A stretch of DNA of 64,000 nucleotides from Lethocerus indicus. Lineage: Eukaryota; Arthropoda; Insecta; Hemiptera; Belostomatidae. The stretch spans positions 13,224,246 through 13,288,245 of the forward strand of contig JACDQD010000006.1 in NCBI GenBank assembly GCA_019843655.1, read 5' to 3'. Shown in pieces: positions 24,901 to 36,639 of this stretch. The position numbers were made by a program, and so were the translations under genes. Below the pieces are notes generated by a model. That model was not told the origin of the DNA and ran no database searches. It was given only the letters and a program-made list of their open reading frames with translations. Every line of letters begins with the position of its first letter. The stretch's first letter is position 1.

Positions 24901-27900
24901 CCGCCCCTTTAATAAAGCTTTTAAAAGCGTTCAAAATTAGTTCCACGAAGGTCTCCCATACAACAGAAGAGATTTAAAACCCTCACTCGGTCTCATGACT
25001 TGCAATAGTCAGTTTACAAAGCGTCCATCGTCAATCTACCATTAACGGCCTCTCTTTCCCAAACCGACATTAATGGTTTCGGAAGATGTACACTTGAGCT
25101 CCTTCATAGACCGATTAGGAACAACGGATTTGCAGTTGCTTTAACAGCCAAAACAAAGCCAGCCTTATAAAAACCCACCTTTTAACAAGCGATTAGTTGG
25201 CATATGCACGGGCGTACGTGCCATTCTATAAATAACCTGTCGTAAACGTTCATTGCGGAATTTTAGGCACTATTGGTAAATTAACTGTCTATTTCTAGAA
25301 AATAATCGTATTTTGAACTAATAAACATAACTGTAATTGTAAACATAACAGTTTCGGTAGTGGATTCACCTAGGAAATTTTCTAAATTCGGAAATCCACA
25401 TCGAGTTTACGAAATAGAACGTTTCGGTGATATTTATGACGGTATAGAAGACACACAGAGTGAAAGTACTGTTAAGTAAGAAAGAAGGAGATAGAGGCGG
25501 AGGTAAAGGTTCCGTCACGTTCAAATTCGAAATTGAGGAAACGGTGAAATATAAGACGAGATATGACATGCGAGGATCAAGCCATTCATTCCTATGCGTC
25601 AGGGAAACGGGCATTTCTCAATTAACATAGTTAATCTCTCTCAGGAACAATAGGTTGACGTCAGCAGTTCAAACCCTGAATATCTATGAACCTTCCGGGC
25701 GCGAGTAAAGCATTGAAGACCCTCCGACCTTTTTCTGAATATACCCCGTCCGTGTCTAAATAACGATTTTTAGACATGATATATTACTATATCTTCCAAA
25801 ATCTTATACGTAGCGGGTATTTCATATGTTTAATGTACTTGCAGATCACAGTACGGGATTACCGTGCAATAATTCCGTTCTCCCTTATGAAGGGGACTGA
25901 TTATCCTATGGGACTTTGCGCCTACTTCGTTGAGAGTGACTTGCAAGAGAAATTATTCAAAAGAGAGAGGGGGTTGCCGCCCCATCCCCCCGCCAACCGC
26001 CGCCACAGCCAAGCCGCACACACTCGAACTGCCATTTTCCAAGAGAAATATAAGGGCCGAGGAGAAGGGTACCTTTTTTCCTGGCTACTGAACTGTAAAC
26101 AGGGGCGAAGAAACAGAACGTGGAGACAGAGATAGCCGAGTCGCACCAGGTAAGAGGAAATTATAAAGACCCGCCGGGAGGGAACTGCGATCCTTTTTAA
26201 TTTCACTTTAATGAATATAACTGGAAGAATAACAAAAAAAAACGAAGGAAAAAAGAGAATCTACGAAAGGGCCGGAGTAACTGACTTCAAAGAAAGTTTG
26301 GTACCATTTGGTGCCTGTAAAATATACAGAAAATAGAGCAGTTTCCATTTCACTTTGGATTCAGGACTCAGAAAAGTAACAAAAGAGATGAGACTGAAAA
26401 ACGTTCTCTAGTTCCAGTTCATTTTTAAAAATTTAAATTCCGAACGACGTTTTAATAATCCAAGTGACTACTTTATAGTTGACAAAAGGGGGAAAATAAG
26501 CCCGACGCAATTCATTACTGCTTTCTGCCCAGTCTGCTTAACACAACACAATTCAAGTTAAACTTAATCTCCAAGAGGAAACTGTGTTTCCCAAATCATT
26601 TAAATTCCAAATTCGGTAATACAGTGTGGATATTACTAAAAAACTTTCGCACAATCGACATATTAATACGGGAATACTGTGAAATTGTTCTCATCAATCA
26701 TACAGCACTCTCTTTGCACTTATATCCACTAAATTAATATATAGTTAGTTAGGAACACCTGTTTGGTGGTTTGATAGAAAACCGACGAAAGGAGACGATG
26801 AAGGGCACGGAAGGGCGAAAAAGCAATAATATATTAATTGTCATGACAACAGGTCATGCCTAATAGATGCGATCATGAAATACCGAGGTGTTGCCTAGAA
26901 AAACGGACTTAATATAGCATTTTGAGTCTGCAAATAATAATATTGCAGCAAAAAAACTCGAACATACTAGGCGGCTTGGTTTGGTGAAATGTTTCTCCAA
27001 ACAGGAAGGCAACCAAGATTTGTAATCTGACTCCATGATACGACAACCAACAAGGAAACTGAATTTAAAATGTAAGAATTTACTTGTCTTTGTGGATTCA
27101 ATTTAAAATATCCATTTAGTCTATTAGAAACATTTGACGTCAATTTTTCGTTTTTTTAATTATCTAACTAAATCAGACAATTCGGGACAAAAGACAAACT
27201 AATTAAAACCATGAAACAAGTAAACCTTCGCAAGTAGCTGAAAGAATTCTGAAGTAGAAGAAAAAATAATTCAACCTCACAATTTTATAATTATAATCTC
27301 ATTCTTGTCATGTGTGATGTAATCTAATTTGACTTAATGCAAAATGGATGTCTTACAACGTTTCCCTAAGAAAAAGGTCTACTTCCCAGATTAATTGAAG
27401 CTTCGATTTCCTTCTTAAGAGTATTTTCCAGGAACGCTTCTAACAATTGAAACTTAGAATTCATACAAATCCCTAAACTTCTAAGAACAAGGGGAATTAC
27501 CAAAGAGCAAGAGATCTAGAAAAATTATTACTATAAAAATGTAAATATTTCCCCTTTACCAATTTTAAGGTTTATACTAAGGAATACTAAACAATATAAT
27601 TAATAAAAGAACGTATATCTTATCAAAGGTGTCGGCAGGCGCGGGGTTAATGAACTGAGTTTAATTTAAACGCACAAATTTGTGCAACTGTCCACAATTT
27701 CAGGAGGCAACCTGGTTCTTTTAATTACGTTCTCCTTTCTACTTCCATTAAAGTTGATTATAAAGTATTTCACGCATAGAATCCCATCCCTCCTTTTTTT
27801 CAACAAAAGGCCTACAAAAAATGTTCTTGGGTTATTCCATTTAATACTTTGATAATTTCTCATTAAAATAAACCACCGCAGATAATTTAAAGTGACGCCA

Positions 27901-28568
27901 CAATGTACTTACTATATTCGTGGATATTCATAGGGTAATGATGGAAAAACAGTCCTACTAAGTACTGCATTAAGTAAAGCTGAACAATTAAAAAAATAAA
28001 ATGGCGATTCAAACTAAGGCCAACTCTTATCACATGAAGAGGCTAAAACATAATAATTGAATAATATGAGATTAATAATTAGCCTTGGATAAAATTAACG
28101 CATTATTTAATGATTTAGTCATGATTAGTCATACTTTTATTGAAACAGAGTGTCTTTTTTCATTAGTGAGTCAGAAATTTGTATTTCAATTGTATAAGTT
28201 TTATTTTGTGACATCATCTATACAAAATCTGTCACTAAACTAGACATTTAAGTCTGAATTCCTTTTTTTGTTCTTGCCTAAGGCATACATTAATTCCTTT
28301 ATACCTACTTTTTATTCCTTTAGTGAAACTTAAAGTTAATAGTATTTACATCGACTTATCTTTTTCTGCTATAAGTACTAGTTAACAGTTTAAGCTTCTC
28401 CATTTGTATTTGTTTAAATCTTGTGGTATCGGTGTTTTCATGTAGTTTTGTCTTATAATGTTTCGCCAGTCTATTGTAACAGCGGTAATGGAGCAGTGTA
28501 AAGGAGGTACAGTTTGGTAAATATCTGTAAAATTGGGGAAAATGGAGGACTGTTACTAGGATTGGGGA
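21941..28568. other. long non-coding stretch
   Basis: GC-rich patch at 21985-22330 carrying overlapping frames on both strands (166 codons on plus), without domains and running through a 9-A run, so not called. GCAGGTA-CACAGGC-TACCTGC is a small hairpin near 22246. From 22380 to 28560 it is AT-rich with a GC-richer segment at 23930-24500. A TTGACGTCA CRE-like site lies near 25655. No gene, RNA or mobile element recognised. Confidence 0.5.
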
Positions 28569-28715
28569 GTGTGGAGCGCGTGCGTTTGTCCTTGCTCGGT
28601 TAAGAGTGTAGTGGACTATGGTGAGAGTAAGAGGGGGGGGGGGGGGGGGGAGAGCAAGGGGCCGGGGGAGGAGTGGAGAGCATGGGGCCGGGTGCAGGGA
28701 GAGGGGAAGGCCCCA
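28569..28715 (+). repeat. G-rich patch with an 18-G run
   Basis: 28633-28650 is a run of 18 G. It is followed by several GGGG blocks (GGGGCCGGGGGAGG, GGGGCCGGG, GAGGGGAAGG) up to about 28710. G-rich strand suited to quadruplex formation. The open frames here are glycine- or proline-rich artefacts. Confidence 0.8.
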
Positions 28716-31269
28716 GACTTGTTGCTAGGCGGCGTCGAATCGCTTTATTTCTGTCCCTTCGAGTGCACCGAGACGGAATAGATCCATAATTGAGGCCGGG
28801 GGCCGCTACTTCCCGCATTGCAATTAATAGCTCTATCGGGACATGGGCTCGGGGAATTAAACCGGCCACGACATAAGAGTTTGGGTTATTAGATACAGAT
28901 CGTATACAAAAATCATACTGACACTTGTCTCGGAAAGCCCTGTTCATCGAGGTGTGAACAGACTCAGAGGTTGTTCAATGAGACCATACTCCTTACAAGT
29001 ACCAAATACACGGTTCGAATACAATTTTGTGGCGACGAATTATCTGTGTCATCTAAAACATCTGACTGGATCCGATTAAAATTTGTGGCGAACTGAACAA
29101 ATTGATGGAAGCGCCTCTTCAAAAACTAGGTACTCCTCGTCCTGAACAATGAATAATAGTGGAGGAATATGTTTTCTACAGTAGTAGAGCATAGAAAAAA
29201 GAAAGAGCTTTTATTCTGAAGAAAGTTATAAATCAAACTACTTATAAGCACAGCTTATATTCCAACCCCTCGAGGATTCCCAAACAGTACCGGTTATTGG
29301 AAACCTGTAAGACAGGTAAATAAATAGTAAAATTTGAAATGGCTCGAAACAAAAAATTGATGCTCACCACTAATAATAGAGAAAGAGGGGTCTTTTTAAT
29401 GTTCTCACTATTTCCTTTAACGCCGAAAGTACAATCATTTTACCTACTAAAAAATAAGTTGACGAAGCAAATATACTATATAATACGTTCTTAAGAAGGA
29501 AAACAACTAATTCCTTCCTATTCCTGGATTATTCACAAAAATAAAACCTTACTTAAATCCCCTTTCTCCTTAACTATTCTTATCTAAATTCGCGCAGAAA
29601 AGAAAGCCACGCCTATAGAATACGAACATGCCTATTCTAAAGGGAGAATAATAGGTTTTTAAGAAGGCACATTCTTTCCTCGTTTGATTATATTTCAAAG
29701 TTAAAACATCTACGTACACTGGAAAGGGGAAATACATTTTATCCTGTTGTATTTATAATGCAGAAATGAATACTAAATTTGGTATAAATAATGCACATCT
29801 AGATACCTTGTTCTTATCCACTGGAATAGTGATGGCGGTGTGTCATTCGATAGAACAAAATCATATTGAATGTGTTTTTGCAATTCTTACAATTAACGAA
29901 TTGTATATCTAAACTTCATTTGTACCTTAACATAAGAACTGAATTAGTACAATGTTAAAACACAGACACATAAAATGCAATAAATCTGAACGTGGTGAAT
30001 GTTAATGAAGTAACTGATGGCATAAAATATAAATTGAATAATTTCTGTTGTAGTGGCGTCCGCACATGAGCTGTACTCCAACAGATGCCTGGAAACTATT
30101 ACAGACCAGAGCACCTGATGAAGTACAATCTACATGGGACGCTGATGAAGTCGCCTCCGTCCGTCTTCTTTCACTATTGTACTCCAACCGGACTTTTCAG
30201 AACTAAATATTCATCACTTATGAAAATAATAAATTTGAACAATGGAACATGACTTTTTATTGGTTAGCGCAATAATATTACGAGTATTCAGCATTACAGA
30301 AATTAGCCCTTCAGTATTTACGTGGCCCTTAGTTAACCTAGTTATTAGATAACACAGATCTTTCAGTTCAAAAGTTTAAATTTACTTTTAATCTTTTATT
30401 TATAAATAAACTTCTTCTTATATAATATATACATAATAAAGGGATAATAAAAACGTTCCTTAATACAACAAAGAACGTTGTAACAGGCACACAACACAAT
30501 ACTACAACACAATAATAAATAATAATCGTTTTACAATAAACACAGTCGTTGGTATAAAAAAAAGTCCGCTATCTTCCGTATGTTTCTTGACTCCGTGGAT
30601 ACAGAATTATGGGCGCGCGCTACTTCAGGTACCTGACTGTAAAATAAACAGTCAATAGTGCCTGGGTAACGCGCAACCACAATCCTAAAATCATTTCATT
30701 TCATTTCAACTCGTCTCTTCAATCTTCCTCTGAAATCGCTCGCAAGAAAAAAACATATACTGAATATATTACATCGATATAGGTTGGAAAGGTTTTGTTA
30801 AAATTATCCCAGTGGAGAATGAATCAAGGATATAAAAAAAGGAGCAGGTGGAAATTTAATCTTGAACCCCGAGTATAATTATAATGACAGTACACGATCC
30901 CGAGGGAGGATCTGTTTTCTGCAGGAATTCGCACCTCCAATTTGCCAAACTAGCAACCGTCGGCTAGTTTACTATTTAATTTACTCGTTTTGCTTCACAG
31001 GTTGGTTCGAAACTTCATTTATAAGGACAAATCCGCAAACGATCCAAAGAAAGGGGTGGCATCGTATGGTCCGCCATTATTTGCACTAAACATAAAATGA
31101 AGACGCGTGTATAAGAGTACTGCACTATAAAGGGCCACCAACTCATTTGGTCTGAAAAGAAAAGGCGTGGTATAATACACAATTGGTTAACCACAATAAA
31201 CTGGACTTGTCCGCGGCCTCCCGATTCGTTAAATATTTGGACCAATCGGCGTGCAACTAATTGAGGATA
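28716..31269. other. non-coding stretch
   Basis: GC-richer to 28970, then AT-rich. CA/AAT-rich simple sequence at 30480-30530. No gene recognised. Confidence 0.5.
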
Positions 31270-31440
31270 AAAAAGAGGTCGGCGGAGAGCGGAGAGAATG
31301 AACGGAAGACTGGACAATGGAGAGAGGGAGAGAAGTGTGGACTGGTGGGGAGAGGCAGACAGGCAGACAGACTGGAAGGAGGAGCCAAGGACAAGTGAAG
31401 GTCTTACACCTTGAGAGGAAGAGGGCAAAGAGAGAGCTGA
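31270..31440 (+). repeat. purine-rich low-complexity tract
   Basis: GA-rich sequence with a short (GGCA)GACA-type array, GGCAGACAGGCAGACAGACT, near 31354. The 151-codon minus-strand frame over it is serine/leucine-rich low complexity and not called. Confidence 0.7.
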
Positions 31441-34400
31441 GAGAGCGACTGTCTCTTTAAAACTCTCCACCTCTCCCGCTCCAAACCTCTCACCGGTCCC
31501 CTTATTCTCTCCCTCTCTTCATTTCTCTTCTCCTTCACACAGGGCTTTACCTTCAACTACTCGGCTCGGCTTTGCCCAACGCATTCGTCTCGTAAAAAGA
31601 AGACAACCTTCGGGCTTTTCCAGGCGAGGGTCATCGCCATTCAATACCGGTAGAGGGGGGGGATGGGGGAGGGATTACGTCAAAATGCAATGGCGCAAAC
31701 TTATTCAAGTCCCCGATCAATTCCAAGGAAGCCCAAATATTCTCGCACATAGTAACTCTTTGGCGTAGGTACCGTCGTTGCACACATTACCTCCAATAGA
31801 AATAACTCAATTAACACAAATTATTCCGGTGTACTTCCTCGAATGCGTACTTTTTCCATCCTCGTAGCATTCTATTCAAGGTTCTCATGAGTATGGAAAA
31901 GTTAGGTCAAGATCGGAGATTGTGCGCGATAATTCGCGATACAACAAACGTACAAAACACGTAGTGAAACATTGTGGAAATAAATACCTTTTCGAATGTT
32001 TACTGCCGAACCGGAGAACTGGCCGACCCGTATGCAAAAGAGCACCGAGAGGGTAACATGGTTATCAGTCGAGCTCGATCCTGTGGGCTACTATAGGAGG
32101 CGGTGGGCGTATTACATTAAAGGATAAGGACGGTGGCCGGGGGTTTATCCTTGAACCCGCCGGTGGAGGGGGACCCGGCTTCCTCTCCCAGGGCGGTCAT
32201 GCAGCTTTTGCACACTGCAAGTGCACTCAACAAACCCATTTACTCATTCCTTATTCTCAGGACTTTGCCCAAAGTAACTCTCCATACTCGTAGCATTGTG
32301 GGCGGGGGAAACTATATTCGGTTGAGGAAGAATGAAAACGGATAAGTTATTCTTAGTTCAAATGAAACTGGTAGCACAAACAAGATCATACAAATTATAA
32401 TTATTAATTTACCCTCTACTTTCAGCTGGAAGTTCCAATTATTATCGAAGGAAAAACAGTTGACAGTAATCTCAAATTGATTAAAATATAGCGAATAGAG
32501 CTGGTTAAGGAGAAAATTGTGAACATTCAGACCTGTAGGGAAATGCTTACGAGACTCTTAGAGTAGTTATAGTGATGGTCGGTCGATCTGTACAAATAAA
32601 CAGGCTCGCCGGGATTTTCGTTGAAAACTGCTAATAATTTGCTGTTATTCGGGTCGGTTGTTATGTAACTTGTAGAAAAATGTTGGTAGATAGGGGAGCC
32701 CATCGAGCGGCCCGAGCGGTGGGGGAAGCCACGTGTCCCTCTCATCACGCTCGTATCACGTGACACCTCGCGCCCGCTCCACAATATGAGGGATGAACCT
32801 AGGTCGAGTTGAACATCAATCGAGTCAATGGGCACCCATTCTTTACAGGAGGCCTTCGCTTTTCTGACATCGTTCCATTTATTTCCTGATGTTTCCATTC
32901 CACCACCAATTATCTTTCGGTTCCACCACGCCTTTTCTACACCTCAAACCAAAGCACATTTTCATTGTTACTCCTTTTATTAATTGTTATTCTTTATATT
33001 GTCAAGCATATCCGGTTTCACCTCCTTGAGTTGAACCCGAATAGTTGATTAACGACCGTCCAAAAATATAACCGATCAATAATGGCTTTGGAAGCGCGGG
33101 GTGACTTCATGCTAGTAAAAACCAGTCAGAGCTTATTGATCAAACAAAAATGGGTTGGGATAGCATTTAATAACACGGCCACAAGTGCAAAATGGAAACT
33201 AAATTAGTTCCGGCCAATGAGCATTACCTAAAGAACTCTTTGATCAGTCTTATAGAATAGTAACAGTTCAGTTATTTAAACCCACACATTAAAAAATTAC
33301 TAGAATTTTCTGAATACCCAACAAGAATGAACAATATTTTGGAAAAAACAAAAGAAAATGTAACTGGATTAATGAATACCGTCACGGAGTAACTGGCGAA
33401 CAATGGTGGCTCCAAATTACCATCAGGGTCAACGACACCGCAATGGGAAACAAATTTACTGTGACATAAATTAACTTGCAACAACACAAGCTAATTTAAT
33501 TCTATGTCCAGTTTGAAGTAATACTTTTATTTTTCTATCGTTTCGTAAAAGGTTAACTGGTAAAATTCATTGCACTTTTTTGTGACTCTTGCCAGTAGTA
33601 GCTTCATTATAAATATGTCGCAAAATTAAATATATGCTTATTATATAATTATATATAATTTAATATAAATGAATAATTAATTGCTCTGTCATTTTTATCT
33701 TAACAAATTTTAATGTTTATCGGTTAATTTTTGTTATAATTGGTGAATGGAAATCACGTATTAATTGACTCGATGTGTATACAATAAACCATTTTCGATT
33801 CCAAAATGTTATAGGAACGATAAAAATAAAATTACAACAAGCAAAACTAATTAATCTCAGAGTTAACAACTAGATGAGATATTGAGTACGAATATATTGA
33901 CCGTTTAAATGAGGGCTATGGCCGATTTTTAGGTCAACCTACAATAAAAGATAAAACCCCAGAAAGAGCCCCACAATTAGCAACGACGGTTGGGCACAGA
34001 ATTGAGAACAATATTATTACTACACTTACTTAACCTGTCGCCTGAATTTAAAGTGTTCATCGTCCCACTTCTGGAAGATAACGTACGCTTCTACAAAATG
34101 AGTATAACCCACGAAAACATTAGGGAGTAGCTGTTAATTAAAAAAACATCGATTCTTGCGAAAATAAGTTTCCCCTTGGGGTGGGCGAATGGCTTGTTTC
34201 CATGAATATAAAATTGTCATAAATCTATGCCACCAACCAAATCAAAGCCCCTCCCCATTCCTATTATAAGGAAAACTGGCAACCCGAACATGTCGAACTT
34301 CACGACTCCAACAAATTAATTTATAATGCAAATGGTCGTTAGAAATAATAACGTTAGTGTGATTTCTGAAGGCAGAGAATGGGTTAGTATAACAATAGAG

Positions 34401-34599
34401 ACGGGGCACATAAAACACTAGTTTAATTCGAAGTTAAAAACGGACATACTAACTGGTCTTGTTCTCGGGAATGGGCGAGTCTGGTCTTCCTGACAGAACG
34501 GAGAATGATGATGACCGGCACCAACGGGACATTTGTTAGCCCCTCGGCTCGTGTTACGAGAGGACGTGTATACCCCCCTATCTGGGAGAAGGGAGGCAG
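31441..34599. other. non-coding stretch with paired E-boxes
   Basis: Apart from the two CACGTG sites near 32.73-32.76 kb, only AT-rich DNA and moderate GC patches (31440-31640, 32020-32190) are seen. A 123-codon minus frame at 32527-32898 has no domain. Confidence 0.5.
32730..32763. promoter_or_regulatory. two CACGTG E-boxes 27 bp apart
   Basis: CACGTG at 32730-32735 and TCACGTGA at 32756-32763, in a GC-richer patch. CACGTG is the canonical site of bHLH-type factors; the second has the extended 8-bp palindrome. No start site or TATA element is evident nearby. Confidence 0.3.
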
Positions 34600-34665
34600 A
34601 TTAGATAAAGGGAGAGGGGGAGGGGGCGGGCTCTCCTCTCTCTCTCTCTCTCACTCCCTCTTGTA
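34600..34665. repeat. adjacent purine then CT-rich blocks
   Basis: GGGAGAGGGGGAGGGGGCGG runs directly into TCCTCTCTCTCTCTCTCTCAC, so the two halves can fold back on each other as a GA/CT hairpin. Confidence 0.6.
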
Positions 34666-34786
34666 ACCAAGTCCACAATAATTTTAGAGATCAATCCTCC
34701 TACATTCTTACTTCATCTCTCGTCCCTATCAGTCCCGGAGTCGTACACAACACTCTCCAGATAACAATTCGGAAATGTGGTGGGTT

Positions 34787-34797
34787 GGGGGGGGGGG
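34787..34797. repeat. poly-G run, 11 G
   Basis: Eleven G after GTGGTGGGTT. Confidence 0.95.
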
Positions 34798-36328
34798 AGC
34801 AGATGTACAATAAACAACTGAACAATGGTATCAACGACGGACCACAATCCTTTCGAGACAACAGTGCCCGGCAACAATGAACCTACACACAGGGAAAAAT
34901 ATTCCTTAGATAAAACTTTCCGATTCGGACCCCGATTGCGCAACAACATCAAGAGGAAATACGGAATATAAGGACCTCACGAGGGTGAGGATTAACAGTC
35001 CTTTAATAATTTTCCGCACCTCAAATTACAGTAAACCTAAAATGAGAAGATCTTTCACCACTTATATCTTATTTATCAACAAAATCGTCCGGTTTAATTA
35101 CACGCATATCGAGGCTAATGGAAATATTGGCCTATCGCGAGAGGAATAAAAGACCGGCTGTTCCTTTCAATTGTAAGATTGTCGAAAGGGCGACAGTTCG
35201 CGGTAGTTCAGTACCTTCCGGTGCAAAAACTGTTTTTTTTTTAATTCTGCTCGCCCGGTTTGGCGAAGGAGTAATAAAAATTGTGAATTACCGTGATGAG
35301 AGATGGCCAGTCTGTGCGGTAAAATAAAATATCAACGGCGGGAGGAGGGGGGGGGGCCGTGCTGTACACGTGCGGGCGCACTAGAGCTAGGCTAGCTGCT
35401 GGCGGCCTGCCGACGGTGCACAAATCCTGCTCCCAACTGCCTCCTGCTCTCCTCAGCACAATCCGACCAACGCCACACTCCACCTGAGCACTCCTATCTT
35501 GTTCTGCATTCATAAGACCGTTGAAAAAGGATACGTGACACTATGGGATTACCGGCGGGCTAACTGTAAAAGCTACATTGCACGTGTTAGTAGCTAGCTA
35601 GCTGCAATGCACCCGGACACAAACGCCGGTCTACAAAATTTCTACAAATAAATCCGATTCAATAATATAATGTACGAATCTAGATAATGTGCTAGATGGT
35701 GATTACTAAATATTTTCTTGATAATTCTTGATCTTACTAAGATAATTCAATTAACAACTTTTTATTTACCTTAATTGCAAATTAAATTGTCTTCTATCTC
35801 ATAATGTGAAAAACTTTTTTCTTTTTATTAAAAAAATGTTTTTCCTAATTCTTCCTCAATTCGAAAATTCTTTGCGAACTGATTCTACAACGCAAAACAA
35901 GGCGCTCTGTGACCTTCCGATGATTCCGGTGTCCCAGTTACGCAATGCAGGCTTTTGATTCGGCGATGACTTGTGGTTCTGAACGCGGCGGCTTCTACAA
36001 CAGCGGCAACGTTGTTATAAAACATCTTCGAATTTGTGAACGGAGCCTGTTATGAGCTTTCGGTATAATTTTGATTATTTATCCAATCGTGTTCTTCTTA
36101 CAACTCAGGGATGGGCACAGAGATACCAGAAGAATAACCGACCCACGGTCAGGAGGGCTGAAGAATTTAACTCATACAAGAAGCAAAATAATCCTGCAAC
36201 TAATCTAGGATAACACACGGGTGCTCCTCAATTCTAAACAAACTTGGAAATAATTGATAGGGAAACTGTTGAAATTTTCTCTACAAGGATTATAATTATA
36301 TAATACACAATTATAACCACAAACATAT
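34798..36328. other. non-coding stretch
   Basis: Includes a 10-G run at 35347-35356 in a GC-rich patch (35330-35620) and the palindrome AGCTAGCTAGCT near 35593. No gene recognised. Confidence 0.5.
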
Positions 36329-36368
36329 AATGCACGTTCTCGTGCATTCCGTCTTCGAAAAGACGGAA
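36329..36368 (+). repeat. two abutting perfect hairpins with 4-nt loops
   Basis: First: AATGCACG (36329-36336), loop TTCT, CGTGCATT (36341-36348). Second: TTCCGTCTT (36347-36355), loop CGAA, AAGACGGAA (36360-36368). All 8 and 9 pairs are perfect, and the stems share two bases. As RNA either strand could form one stem or the other in full, or both with the shared bases traded. No U-run follows and no gene is adjacent. Confidence 0.7.
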
Positions 36369-36586
36369 AACCCGAGGTTCTAGGGACGAGAGACCCCGAA
36401 ACAATATTTCCAGCACAATTTTCATAATGCGAAACAAACCAATTTAATAATAAACGAGTTCAATTTTCTCCCATTCTCCTTCTCAACTTTAGCATTGGTC
36501 AGAGCATAAGAGATTTCTTCGTGAAAACACAAAAGGTACTTCTTGAAGACCGTACGTTGGAAATCGCGACGTCCTTGCAGTTCGGC

Positions 36587-36639
36587 TACGTCAGTCAAAA
36601 CCAAAGTGACGTCAGGTTGACGCACGCCGGTTGCCAACC
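36587..36639. promoter_or_regulatory. CRE-rich patch
   Basis: TACGTCA at 36587-36593, full TGACGTCA at 36607-36614, GTTGACGC at about 36616, and the near-palindrome GGTTGCCAACC at 36629-36639, all within 55 bp of GC-richer DNA. A candidate regulatory element; no transcript is identified. Confidence 0.3.
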
